Positions 1 to 7,797 of a stretch of DNA of 8,253 bases are shown piece by piece (the stretch's first letter is position 1; each line of letters begins with the position of its first letter). The notes beneath the pieces are model-generated. The model saw only the letters and a list, made by a program, of their open reading frames with translations, was not told the origin of the DNA and made no database searches. The position numbers and the translations under genes are program-made. The stretch is from Clostridium sp. CAG:273 (GTDB taxonomy: Bacteria > Bacillota > Clostridia > TANB77 > CAG-508). The stretch lies in the NCBI GenBank assembly GCA_000438355.1, contig FR901509.1, positions 13,221-21,473 of the forward strand, read 5' to 3'.

Positions 1-681
1 TTTTTCTAATAATTCTTTATTATCTCCTTCTGATATTTTATGAACTGGAACTAAAAATAGTACAAACTCTTTTTTCTCCCCTGGTTTAATTATTCCAATA
101 TCATAGCAGATAGCTGAATCTGCTGACATTCCAATATAATCCTTGTCTTGAATTACACCGCTTTGTATATTGTTTTGAACATCATTTAGTTGGTGGCTAG
201 CTATTCTATCTTTTGAAAAAGTTGCTAGTGCATAGTCATGACAATATTGTATTAATGCATTATTTTTTATTTGTGCACCAACAGAATTATTTTCTTCGTA
301 AATCAATTTTGAATGCACCAAAAAGTTAACATTTAAATCTATACTACCACCATTTTCAAACACATAATGTTTTATAATAACATCTTTTTTAGTTGAAGCA
401 TAATCCATTTGTTTTACTTTTAACTTGTAATATAAATTTTCTATTTCTGTATTTAAAACATTTGTATCTTCTTCATAATATTGATTATATTTATTATTTA
501 TATCTTCATGTAAATAAATCATTCCTGAATCATTTATTTTTATTCCAGTTCCAAAAAAGTCTATAAATTGTCTAAAATCCGGATTTGGATAGTATAATCT
601 TAATAATTCTCCGTTTTTGCTATATGTGGCTAGTATATTTTTATTTCCTATAAAAGCATCATTATAATATTTTGTTTTCAT
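1..681 (-). CDS. GH15-like glycoside hydrolase (glucoamylase-related), N-terminal part only
   Basis: This frame opens at an ATG at 681 and runs without a stop to the left edge, giving 227 residues with the C-terminal part outside the window. The start is supported by AAGGGAG 9 bases upstream. The protein begins MKTKYYNDAFIGNKNILATY, then shows SKNGELLRLYYPNPDFRQFI (21-40) and a beta-rich stretch with NVNFLVHS (117-124), SHQLND (162-167) and YIGMSADSAICYDIGIIKPG (182-201). From memory this fits the N-terminal beta-sandwich domain of bacterial GH15-type proteins, which precedes an (alpha/alpha)6 barrel that hydrolyses alpha-glucans or related glucosides. The catalytic barrel is not in view, so the substrate and even activity cannot be judged. 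No signal peptide is visible, so a cytoplasmic protein is likely. It lies 109 bases after the beta-CASP gene with no clear terminator between, so cotranscription is possible. Confidence 0.7.
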   Translation of the reverse strand, partial: MKTKYYNDAFIGNKNILATYSKNGELLRLYYPNPDFRQFIDFFGTGIKINDSGMIYLHEDINNKYNQYYEEDTNVLNTEIENLYYKLKVKQMDYASTKKDVIIKHYVFENGGSIDLNVNFLVHSKLIYEENNSVGAQIKNNALIQYCHDYALATFSKDRIASHQLNDVQNNIQSGVIQDKDYIGMSADSAICYDIGIIKPGEKKEFVLFLVPVHKISEGDNKELLEK

Positions 682-790
682 TTGTTAACTCTCCCTTAAT
701 TTATTCAAAATTTTAGATAATATTTTCATATCCTATTTTTTCATAGGTTAATTTACACTATCAATTTATTATATTATATTTAATTAATCT

Positions 791-2449
791 TTAGTCATTT
801 TCTACAATCTTTAATATTTGATTTTCTAACTCTTTTAGTCTTAATTTCAATTTAGCAATGTCATCATCTGTTGCATCATCTGTTAAGTAGTCACTCTTAA
901 CAATTTCTTCCATGTCTGCAAGCTCATTTTTCAAAATTTTCATCTTTTCTATTACTTCTAATCTTGGTGTTTCTTCTCTTTCTGCAACAACTCTTTCTAG
1001 CTGACTAATTTTTTCTATTGCTTCATCTTTTATGCTATATATCTCTCCAAACTCTGGAATTGTAACAGGTATTCCTAACTGTTTTACTATTTTTTCTCTT
1101 AAAATTTCTTGACCATCTGGTTCTCCATGTACCAAAAAAATGTGTTTTGGCTTTGTTATAAATGAATAAATAAAATTCATTAACCACTCTTGGTCTGCAT
1201 GCCCTGAATATCCTTCTATGTACTCTATTCTAGCATTTACTGCAATTTCCTCTCCAAATATTTTTATGGTTTTTGCACCATCTACAATTCTTCTTCCTAA
1301 AGTTCCAGGAGCTTGATATCCTACAAACAAGATTGTACTATTAGGATTCCATATATGATGTTTTAAATGATGCTTTATTCTACCTACATCACACATTCCA
1401 CTTGCAGAAATAATAATTGCTGCTCCATCCATCTCATTTAATGATTTAGATTCATCTGCTGTTTTTGTAAATTGCAATCCTGGAAACTCTAGAGGATTAT
1501 CTCCACTTTGTATTAATTGTTGTGTTTCTTCATCAAATAAATTCATATTTTCTCTAAAAATTTCTGTTGCAGAAATTGCAAGTGGGCTATCAACATAAAC
1601 TGGAGTTTTCATTAATGTATCGTATTCTTTTTTAAACTCTTCTGAATTGTCATTATTCTTTAAATTATTAATTTCATACAATATTTCTTGAGTTCTACCA
1701 ACTGCAAATGAGGGAATTACAACAGTTCCGTTCTTTTCTAAAGTCTCAGAAACTATATTTAAAAATAAATTTGCCTTTTCATCATTTCTATTATGAAGCC
1801 TTCCACCATATGTAGATTCCATTACTAAATAATCAGTTGTCTCTATCATTGTAGGTGAAGATAAAAGCGGAATATCATTGTTTCCTATATCTCCACTAAA
1901 TACAATTTTTTTATCTTGACCATCTTCATTTATCCAAACCTCCACAATTGCAGAACCAAGCATATGTCCAGCATCATTAAACCTTATATGTATTTCTGGT
2001 GTAATTTCTATTATTTCGTCATAATTTACAGGTTTAAATATTTCCATACACTTTTCAGCATCTTCAGCAGTATAAAGTGGAATCACAATATTTTTTCCTT
2101 GTCTCACTCTTTTTCTATTTTTCCACTCAGCTTCTTGTTCTTGAATATGTCCACTATCTGGAAGCATTATAGAACATAAATCCATTGTAGCTTTTTGAGT
2201 ATAAATTGCACCTCTAAATCCATCATTATATAAAAGAGGAATTCTTCCTGAGTGGTCTATATGTGCATGTGTTAATATCATAAAATCTATTTCTTTTGGG
2301 TCATATAAAAATGGCTCATCATTTTTTTCTTCTTCTTTACTTCCTCCTTGATATAATCCACAATCAATTAAAAATTTCTTTCCAGCACCTTCTACTAAAA
2401 AATTTGAACCTGTAACAGTTTTTGTTGCACCTAGAAATGTTATTTGCAT
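791..2449 (-). CDS. MBL-fold beta-CASP metallohydrolase, probable ribonuclease (CPSF/TTHA0252-like)
   Basis: The 552-residue product is a metallo-beta-lactamase-fold hydrolase with a beta-CASP insertion and an RNA-specificity C-terminal segment. Members of this family cut RNA as endo- and/or 5'-exoribonucleases with two zinc ions. Metal-site motifs are in order: THAHIDH (60-66), GHMLGS (161-166, His162), SGDIG (185-189, Asp187), with VMESTYGG (209-216) opening the beta-CASP part. SASGM (348-352), GYQAPGTLGRR (377-387), EGYSGHAD (412-419) and LVHGE (439-443) complete the conserved set, so the active site looks intact. Residues after about 475 form a charged helical tail with an acidic TDDATDDD patch. 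The ATG has AAAGGAG 7 bases upstream, right at the stop of the preceding gene, only 15 bases away, so the two are surely cotranscribed. It is not RNase J, whose layout is different. No signal peptide is seen. The RNA target is unknown. Confidence 0.9.
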   Translation of the reverse strand: MQITFLGATKTVTGSNFLVEGAGKKFLIDCGLYQGGSKEEEKNDEPFLYDPKEIDFMILTHAHIDHSGRIPLLYNDGFRGAIYTQKATMDLCSIMLPDSGHIQEQEAEWKNRKRVRQGKNIVIPLYTAEDAEKCMEIFKPVNYDEIIEITPEIHIRFNDAGHMLGSAIVEVWINEDGQDKKIVFSGDIGNNDIPLLSSPTMIETTDYLVMESTYGGRLHNRNDEKANLFLNIVSETLEKNGTVVIPSFAVGRTQEILYEINNLKNNDNSEEFKKEYDTLMKTPVYVDSPLAISATEIFRENMNLFDEETQQLIQSGDNPLEFPGLQFTKTADESKSLNEMDGAAIIISASGMCDVGRIKHHLKHHIWNPNSTILFVGYQAPGTLGRRIVDGAKTIKIFGEEIAVNARIEYIEGYSGHADQEWLMNFIYSFITKPKHIFLVHGEPDGQEILREKIVKQLGIPVTIPEFGEIYSIKDEAIEKISQLERVVAEREETPRLEVIEKMKILKNELADMEEIVKSDYLTDDATDDDIAKLKLRLKELENQILKIVEND

Positions 2450-2464
2450 AAAATTCTCCTTTCG

Positions 2465-4009
2465 TTAATTAAAAACTTTTATCTTTTTCTTTAATTTTAA
2501 TTTTTTAAAATCTACACTTTCTTTTAATTCTATTATAAATTCGTTTTCTAGTACATTTGTATCATAATATCGTATCTTTATTCCATTATTAACATATTCA
2601 GTTTCTACAATTAAATTGTCTAAATCAATAATTTTGCTATTAAATATATTTACTAATGTTTTTAAATTTACTTTTGGAATTGTACAAATTGTATCTGCCC
2701 ATTTAAAATTAATTAATTTTTTTATTAATTTTATCATAACTTTATAAAAAGAAACACTTAACTCTTTAATTTCTTTTAATTTTTTTTCGTTATTCCAATT
2801 TAATTCTCTAAAATATCTTACTTCATATACAAGTTTTAATAGTTCTTCCCTTGTTTGAGCCTTTTGTACACGTATTCTAAATGTTTTTAGTACATATTTG
2901 CACAAATTAATAAGTTTTTCACTATCTATTCCATCTATTTTTAATTTCTTAAAAAAATTATAATCTTTTTCTACACTAGTTTTTCTGATAACATATTTTT
3001 TAGGATCTATTAAATCATTTGCTTCTTTAATTTTTTCTAAAAGATTTGCTCTTTCCTCTTCTAAAATTATCTTCAACCTTTTTATACTAAATATTTTATC
3101 TTTATTTTCTAATACAGAATTTCTTCTTATATATTCTTCTTTTAATAATTCTTTGTTATTTACAATTTTATCTATTTTGTCTATGTCTGCCCTATATTTC
3201 TTCTTTATTAATGTAGTATTTTCAAGATAACCCTTCCTATCATTTAATAAAGTTATTTCTTCTTCTAAATAATTTCTTTTTTCTATAATTTTGTCATTCA
3301 TTCCATATTCCATTATAACTTTGCAAATTAATGTTATAACTTCATCTGAAAACTCTTTTCCATATAATTTTTCTAATTTATTTTGAGCTATTGCTATATA
3401 ATCTATCATTCCTTGTTTATTTTCTATCCACTCTGTTAAAAATTGATTTTCGAAAAGATATACTAAACATTGATAAATTAAATTGCATTGTACATCTTCA
3501 ATTTCTTTAAGATTAGTATTCCATGACCAACCATTAAAATCCCTTAAAACTTCTAATTCGTGCATAATACTGCCAAGTGTTAAAACTTTACAAAATGGAG
3601 CTTTTAAAAGACCATACTCATCTAAAATTCCCCACTCTATTTTAGGCAATTTTGTTATAGCTTTAAGAGCATAATATTCATTATCTATTACTGTAATTGC
3701 TCCCTTTTCAGTATCTATTACAAATTTTTTATCTTTTAATTCGTCAAATTCTGGCATGCTTGGCATAATAGTATTAAATTCATAACATTTAGTCTTTATA
3801 ATAGAAATTAATTTTTCCATATATTTATTCCTTGAAAGAACCTCTTGTTTTACTTTTTCATAATCATTATATGAATTTTCAATTTTATAAGACATGCTTA
3901 AAAGAAGATTTTTTGTATCCATAGAAAAATTTTTCTTTGCTAAAATCTTCTCTAACTCATTATTATAATCTTTTATATTTAATAGAGAAAAAATTCTCTC
4001 TTTCTTCAT
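2465..4009 (-). CDS. Conserved-type hypothetical protein with central coiled coil (514 aa)
   Basis: I do not recognise a named family. The 514-residue product is rich in Lys, Glu, Ile and Asn. A helical N-terminus (1-75) is followed by a more compact part (about 90-235) with four tryptophans, including WGILDEYG (126-133) and FNGWSWNTN (158-166). A long charged helical stretch (about 235-335) has the hydrophobic spacing of a coiled coil. A second helical part follows (345-440), and a short beta-like end (475-514) finishes in a lysine-rich KLKLKKKIK. No membrane segment, signal peptide, Walker motif or metal-binding cluster is visible, so it is probably a soluble cytoplasmic protein. The ATG has AAAGGA 9 bases upstream. 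It lies 139 bases after ftsK and 15 bases before the beta-CASP hydrolase gene, so a role linked to that RNase-like enzyme is a fair guess, but only from position. Codon use resembles its neighbours, and the frame is uninterrupted. Confidence 0.8.
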   Translation of the reverse strand: MKKERIFSLLNIKDYNNELEKILAKKNFSMDTKNLLLSMSYKIENSYNDYEKVKQEVLSRNKYMEKLISIIKTKCYEFNTIMPSMPEFDELKDKKFVIDTEKGAITVIDNEYYALKAITKLPKIEWGILDEYGLLKAPFCKVLTLGSIMHELEVLRDFNGWSWNTNLKEIEDVQCNLIYQCLVYLFENQFLTEWIENKQGMIDYIAIAQNKLEKLYGKEFSDEVITLICKVIMEYGMNDKIIEKRNYLEEEITLLNDRKGYLENTTLIKKKYRADIDKIDKIVNNKELLKEEYIRRNSVLENKDKIFSIKRLKIILEEERANLLEKIKEANDLIDPKKYVIRKTSVEKDYNFFKKLKIDGIDSEKLINLCKYVLKTFRIRVQKAQTREELLKLVYEVRYFRELNWNNEKKLKEIKELSVSFYKVMIKLIKKLINFKWADTICTIPKVNLKTLVNIFNSKIIDLDNLIVETEYVNNGIKIRYYDTNVLENEFIIELKESVDFKKLKLKKKIKVFN

Positions 4010-4148
4010 CTTTTGAAATCCTTTCAGTATAACTGTATTTTATATTATTTACTTTTTTTGTTACTTTTTATCTTTTATTTATTATTTCTTTGCTTTTTTA
4101 TTAGATGTCTGTAGCTTTCTCTCAATTTAAGAAATTACATATACCTTT

Positions 4149-6539
4149 CTAATTTTCTTCTTCTGTATTTTCTAATTTAGTCATTTTTAATTCTTGCCAT
4201 CTTTCTTTACTCATTAGTACTTCTCTAGGTTTACTTCCTTGATAACCAGATATTATACCTCTCTCTTCCATTTGGTCTATTATTCTACCTGCTCTTGCAT
4301 AACCTACTTTAAACCTTCTTTGTATAAACGAAGTAGATGCTTGCCCTGTTTCTACTACTGTATCTATTGCTTCTAATAAAAGTGGGTCTGTTGTTTGTTC
4401 ATCATCCTCTTCTTTTAATTCTTTATCTGTTTTATCTGAGTTTTCTATTTGTTCCATTATCTCGTCACTATATGTTACTTCACCTTGTGATTTTAAAAAC
4501 TCTACTAATTTTTCTACTTCTTTATCTGCCACAAATGCACCTTGAATTCTCGTAGGTTTTGGTGCACCTGATGGATAAAATAGCATATCTCCTTTTCCTA
4601 ATAATTTTTCTGCACCAACCATATCTAATATTGTTCTAGAATCCACTTGTGAAGATACTGCAAAAGATATTCTTGATGGTATATTTGCCTTAATTACACC
4701 TGTAATTACATCTACAGATGGTCTTTGTGTTGCAATTACTAAATGCATTCCTGCTGCTCTAGCCATTTGTGCTAATCTACAAATAGAATCTTCTACTTCT
4801 TTTGGAGATGCCATCATTAAGTCTGAAAGCTCATCTATAATTATTACTATTTGTGGAAGTTTTCCTGTTTCTCCTTCTTTTTCTACAGCTTCATTATAAC
4901 CTTTAATATCTCTAACACCTTTTTTGGCAAATAAATTATATCTATTTATCATTTCTTGAACAGCCCAAGCTAATGCTCCTGCAGCTTTTTTAGGATCTGT
5001 TACTACTGGTATTAATAAATGAGGTATTCCATTATAAACTGAAAGTTCTACTACTTTTGGGTCAACCATAAGTAATTTTACTTCACTTGGTTTTGCTTTA
5101 TATATTATGCTCGCAATTAAAGTATTTATACAAACACTCTTACCAGAACCTGTAGCGCCAGCTATCAAAACGTGTGGCATTTTTGCAATATCTGCTACTA
5201 CTTCTTTTCCTGCAACATCTTTTCCAAGTGCAAATGCAAGTTTAGATTTATGTCCTTGGAATGCATCTGATGAAATTATATCTCTTAAATGTACAACTTC
5301 ATTTTCTACATTTGGTATTTCTATTCCTACTGCCTGCTTTCCAGGTATTGGAGCTTCTATTCTTATACTTTCTGCTGCTAAATTTAGTGCAATATCATCC
5401 GCTAAATTTGCTATTTTGCTTACTCTTACACCTTCTGCAGGCTTTAATTCATACCTTGTTATTGCAGGACCTACAGAAACATTTTCTACTTTCGCAGAAA
5501 CTCCAAAACTATATAATGTTTTTTGTAATCTACTTGCTGTTTCTGTAACTGCCTTTTTACCACCCTTTATTTCTTTTACTTCTCCTTGACTTAACAAGTT
5601 TATTGGTGGAAATTTATATTCTCTATCTTCTACTGTAACAGTATGTTCCAATTGTAAAACTTCTTTAGTTTTACTTTCTTTTTGTTCTTCTTCTTGTTTA
5701 AATAATTTTTCTTCCCCTAAGTAACTTAAGTCATCTTTGTCATGATTATATTTTCTAGGTTTGTCATTAGATTTTGGAGTATTATCATTGTTTAAATTAA
5801 TAGTAATTTGATCATCTAGTTCTAATGCTTTTCTCTTTGCTTCTTCTTTTTCTCTTAATTTACGCTCTCTTCTAGTTTCTTTTCGTGGCGCTTCTTCTTC
5901 CACATTTATATTTACCTTTTCAGGTTCTATTTTCATTCTATTTTGTCTTTCTAATTCTCTTCTAGATACTCTAGCTTGCTTTTTTAATTCCTTTCTTTCA
6001 TCCAATGCATCTAAGAAATTGCTTATCATTTCTGCTGGTCTTACACCAAACATAAATACAAATAAAACAATTGCAACTCCTATTACTAATATAACTGCGC
6101 CTGTTGTTCCAAGTAAATTTATAAGAGGCATTGCAACTGCACTTCCTATAACTCCTCCTCCAATGTCACTTGTACCAAGCTCATATGCACTTTTCATAAC
6201 TGTACCAAATTCTTTTCCTGCATTTAAGTTTCCACTAGAAAATTGAAATACACTAAGCATTGTAGCAATGCACACTAAAAAAACTACATACTGGATTAGT
6301 TTTGCGTACATATACTCTTTTTCATTATGTGTCATATATATTGCAATTAAAAAAGTTCCAATTGGAATTATATACTTTATAAAGCCCATAATGCCTCCAA
6401 GCATTGGACTTAAGTGCTCTCCAATATAACCAGATTTAGTATATATTAAAACAAATAAAAGTACACTAATAATAACTAATATTACAACTGCAACATTTAT
6501 ATCTATTGTTTTTTTCTTTCTTCTTCCTTTTTTAGCCAA
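4149..6539 (-). CDS. ftsK: FtsK/SpoIIIE family DNA translocase
   Basis: The 796-residue product is a septum-anchored, ATP-driven double-stranded DNA pump that clears chromosomal DNA from the closing septum, or moves it into the forespore in spore formers. Several membrane helices lie between residues 15 and 166 after a basic KKGRRKKK start. A charged linker (about 175-300) follows, then the alpha/beta motor: Walker A GATGSGKS (461-468), Walker B IVIIIDE (564-570), ATQRPSVDVITGVIKANIPS (603-622) and GAEKLLGKGDMLF (642-654). The C-terminal gamma winged helix (about 717-785) contains RRFKVGYARAGRIIDQMEERG and would read polarity sequences. Length and layout are normal for the family, and all key residues are present. 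The start codon is TTG, fixed by AAGGAGG 8 bases upstream. It could be called spoIIIE; sequence alone does not tell the division from the sporulation role. It follows the rsmD unit after a hairpin and precedes the unknown 514-residue gene. Confidence 0.95.
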   Translation of the reverse strand: MAKKGRRKKKTIDINVAVVILVIISVLLFVLIYTKSGYIGEHLSPMLGGIMGFIKYIIPIGTFLIAIYMTHNEKEYMYAKLIQYVVFLVCIATMLSVFQFSSGNLNAGKEFGTVMKSAYELGTSDIGGGVIGSAVAMPLINLLGTTGAVILVIGVAIVLFVFMFGVRPAEMISNFLDALDERKELKKQARVSRRELERQNRMKIEPEKVNINVEEEAPRKETRRERKLREKEEAKRKALELDDQITINLNNDNTPKSNDKPRKYNHDKDDLSYLGEEKLFKQEEEQKESKTKEVLQLEHTVTVEDREYKFPPINLLSQGEVKEIKGGKKAVTETASRLQKTLYSFGVSAKVENVSVGPAITRYELKPAEGVRVSKIANLADDIALNLAAESIRIEAPIPGKQAVGIEIPNVENEVVHLRDIISSDAFQGHKSKLAFALGKDVAGKEVVADIAKMPHVLIAGATGSGKSVCINTLIASIIYKAKPSEVKLLMVDPKVVELSVYNGIPHLLIPVVTDPKKAAGALAWAVQEMINRYNLFAKKGVRDIKGYNEAVEKEGETGKLPQIVIIIDELSDLMMASPKEVEDSICRLAQMARAAGMHLVIATQRPSVDVITGVIKANIPSRISFAVSSQVDSRTILDMVGAEKLLGKGDMLFYPSGAPKPTRIQGAFVADKEVEKLVEFLKSQGEVTYSDEIMEQIENSDKTDKELKEEDDEQTTDPLLLEAIDTVVETGQASTSFIQRRFKVGYARAGRIIDQMEERGIISGYQGSKPREVLMSKERWQELKMTKLENTEEEN

Positions 6540-6547
6540 AGCTATTT

Positions 6548-6554
6548 CCTCCTT
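6548..6554 (-). promoter_or_regulatory. Ribosome binding site fixing the TTG start of ftsK
   Basis: On the minus strand AAGGAGG lies 8 bases before a TTG at 6539-6537. This is a full-strength Shine-Dalgarno match at good spacing. It supports TTG as the start, giving the expected basic FtsK N-terminus. Confidence 0.85.
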
Positions 6555-6640
6555 CTATTATATAACTGTCTTAAGAAAATAAATATAAGAATATTCTTCA
6601 ACACAAGTTATTAAAAAACATATTGTATTAAACAGAAATT

Positions 6641-6696
6641 AAAGTCAGAATTCGGAAATCAAATATATTTTGACCCTGACCTCCGATTCTGACTTC
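6641..6696 (-). terminator. Long imperfect hairpin after the rsmD unit, probable terminator or structured RNA 3' end
   Basis: On the minus strand the bases from AAGTCAGAA down to TCGG (6695-6683) pair with CCGAATTCTGACTT (6655-6642), with one bulged A. The stem then continues inward through 6682-6675 against 6656-6663 using G-U wobbles, and outward by one G-U pair (6696 with 6641). The total is about 22 pairs around an 11-base loop. It begins 5 bases after the stop codon of the coiled-coil gene at 6702. The wobbles work only as minus-strand RNA; on the plus strand they would be A-C mismatches. The trailing tract is a modest TTTAATTT, so termination is likely but not certain. The block is visibly richer in G and C than its surroundings. 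Confidence 0.55.
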
Positions 6697-6701
6697 CTAA
6701 A

Positions 6702-7139
6702 TTATTTAAGTTCTTCTCTATTATTTCTTATTACTTTTAAAGCTTCTTCTAATGCTCCCTCTACATTAGATAACAAATTATCTGCATAATCTTTTGTTCC
6801 CTTTGTTATCTCTCGTGACATCTCGTTAGCCGTTTCTATAATTTCTACTTTTTTCTCATAAGCTTTTCTTGTAATTTCATGCTCATCTATCATAGAAATA
6901 ATTCTATTCTCTGCCTCTTTAATAATGCCATCTGCTTCGTTTTGAGCTTCAACTAAAATTCTTTGTCTTTCTTCTTTTATCCATTTTGCTTGTTTTAGTT
7001 CATCTGGCAATTTTAATCTAATTTCTTTTATTATTTCTAAAATTTCTTCTTTATCTACTAAACTTTTATGTGTAAAAGGTAAACCTTTGCTTTTTTCTAG
7101 TAAATCTTCCAATTCTTCTAATAATGTAAATATTTCCAT
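6702..7139 (-). CDS. Small coiled-coil protein of the rsmD-linked 'ATPase-like' type
   Basis: The 145-residue product is almost wholly helical and charged. Its N-terminus MEIFTLLEELEDLLEK and the segment DKEEILEIIKEIRLKLPDEL (29-48) are followed by AKWIKEERQRILVEAQNEAD (51-70) and IIKEAENRI (72-80), a pattern with Ala and hydrophobic residues at coiled-coil spacing. From memory, proteins like this beside rsmD in Clostridia are often labelled 'ATPase' or 'ATP synthase subunit B/H-like', but no nucleotide-binding motif is present and that label reflects only coiled-coil similarity. The EAD-x-I-I-x-E-A pattern also resembles DivIVA. There is no signal peptide or membrane helix. The ATG has AAAGGAG 8 bases upstream, overlapping the end of rsmD; the gap is 5 bases, so translation and transcription are coupled with rsmD. 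A hairpin follows its stop. Molecular function is unknown. Confidence 0.8.
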   Translation of the reverse strand: MEIFTLLEELEDLLEKSKGLPFTHKSLVDKEEILEIIKEIRLKLPDELKQAKWIKEERQRILVEAQNEADGIIKEAENRIISMIDEHEITRKAYEKKVEIIETANEMSREITKGTKDYADNLLSNVEGALEEALKVIRNNREELK

Positions 7140-7144
7140 TATAT

Positions 7145-7708
7145 TTACTCCTTTCGCCTTAGGAATATAAGCTTTACTCTTCCATATCTTTTTACATTGT
7201 AAATGTTTACATCTATATTTTTTAATTCTTCTAATTCTCTCTCTTCTTCATCCGTTTCTATAATTATAACTCCATCCTTGGATAACAAATTATTATTTAA
7301 AATATAGTCTATACTTTTTACTGCCATATCTAACTTATATGGAGGGTCTATATAAATAATGTCAAAGTAAATATTACTTTTTTTAAAGTTTTCCAATGCG
7401 ACTTTATAATCTTTATTTATTATGATAGAGTGTTCACAAAACTTTGTCTTTTCTAAGTTTTGTTTTATCATTTTTACAGCTAAAGGATTTTTTTCACAAA
7501 AATATACTTTTTTAACTCCTCTACTTAAGAATTCAATACCAATTTGTCCACTTCCTGCGAATAAGTCTAAAACTACTATATTTTCATTTATACTAGATTG
7601 TATACTACTAAAAAAAGCCTCTTTTACTCTATCTAGTGTAGGTCTAGTGGAATTACTTTCTATTGAATTAAGTTTAGTTCCTCTGGCTATACCGCTAATA
7701 ACTCTCAT
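7145..7708 (-). CDS. rsmD: 16S rRNA (guanine(966)-N(2))-methyltransferase RsmD
   Basis: The 187-residue product is a Rossmann-fold methyltransferase that uses S-adenosylmethionine to methylate the N2 of G966 (E. coli numbering) in 16S rRNA during small-subunit assembly. The family start MRVISGIARGTKL is followed by TRPTLDRVKEAFFSSI (21-36), the SAM-binding motif LDLFAGSGQIGIEFLSRG (47-64), the acidic ribose-binding position near FCEKN (70-74), and the catalytic DPPY (121-124). The end KRYGRVKLIFLRR is also typical. Length is normal. The ATG is fixed by the conserved N-terminus, since the frame is stopped five codons upstream and no better start exists. The ribosome binding site is poor: the only AAAAGG lies 15 bases away. 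It is the first gene of a two-gene unit with the coiled-coil gene 5 bases downstream, and has a consensus promoter about 90 bases upstream. Confidence 0.95.
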   Translation of the reverse strand: MRVISGIARGTKLNSIESNSTRPTLDRVKEAFFSSIQSSINENIVVLDLFAGSGQIGIEFLSRGVKKVYFCEKNPLAVKMIKQNLEKTKFCEHSIIINKDYKVALENFKKSNIYFDIIYIDPPYKLDMAVKSIDYILNNNLLSKDGVIIIETDEEERELEELKNIDVNIYNVKRYGRVKLIFLRRKE

Positions 7709-7717
7709 AATAAATAT

Positions 7718-7745
7718 ATTTTACCTTTTTTTTATTTAATGTCAA
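7718..7745 (-). promoter_or_regulatory. Possible second, start-proximal promoter of rsmD
   Basis: On the minus strand TTGACA (7745-7740) is followed after 16 bases by TAAAAT (7723-7718). Transcription would begin about 3 bases before the rsmD ATG, giving a nearly leaderless message. The A-rich spacer is low in information, so this could be chance in AT-rich DNA, although the -35 hexamer is perfect. Confidence 0.35.
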
Positions 7746-7747
7746 TA

Positions 7748-7789
7748 GTGTTAACGTAATTGTAATAAAGTTTTAACAAGTTTGTAATA
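7748..7789. repeat. Two direct repeats 22 bases apart between the rsmD promoter sites
   Basis: Two 20-base units, 7748-7767 and 7770-7789, share the end TTGTAATA and a central TTAAC, matching at 15 of 20 positions with a 22-base offset, about two helical turns. They lie just downstream of the main promoter -10 box, where a repressor could sit. No regulator is known for such a site; AT-rich DNA makes partial repeats common. Confidence 0.35.
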
Positions 7790-7797
7790 CATTAAAA

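Noticed and set aside
732..747. Small inverted repeat CCTAT/ATAGG between the beta-CASP gene and the GH15-like gene
   Set aside because: The stem is only 5 pairs and has no T tract after it on the minus strand, so it does not support a terminator.
4010..4148. Possible promoter (TTGAGA, 16 bases, TAATAA) or terminator between ftsK and the 514-residue gene
   Set aside because: The -10 match is poor, and the only inverted repeat (TTTCT/AGAAA) is 5 pairs with no T tract; in such AT-rich DNA this is expected by chance.
5107..5589. Open frame of 160 codons on the plus strand inside ftsK, with smaller ones elsewhere on the plus strand
   Set aside because: They lie antisense to well-supported genes, have low-complexity Leu/Phe/Ser-rich translations and no convincing ribosome binding site; they are shadows of the real genes.
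6557..6562. TATAAT on the minus strand upstream of ftsK
   Set aside because: Transcription from it would begin inside the AAGGAGG ribosome binding site, and there is no matching -35 box at 16-18 bases.
6651..6685. GGAGG inside the 6641-6696 hairpin as a ribosome binding site for a hidden small gene
   Set aside because: The only TTG downstream is 17 bases away and meets a stop after five codons.
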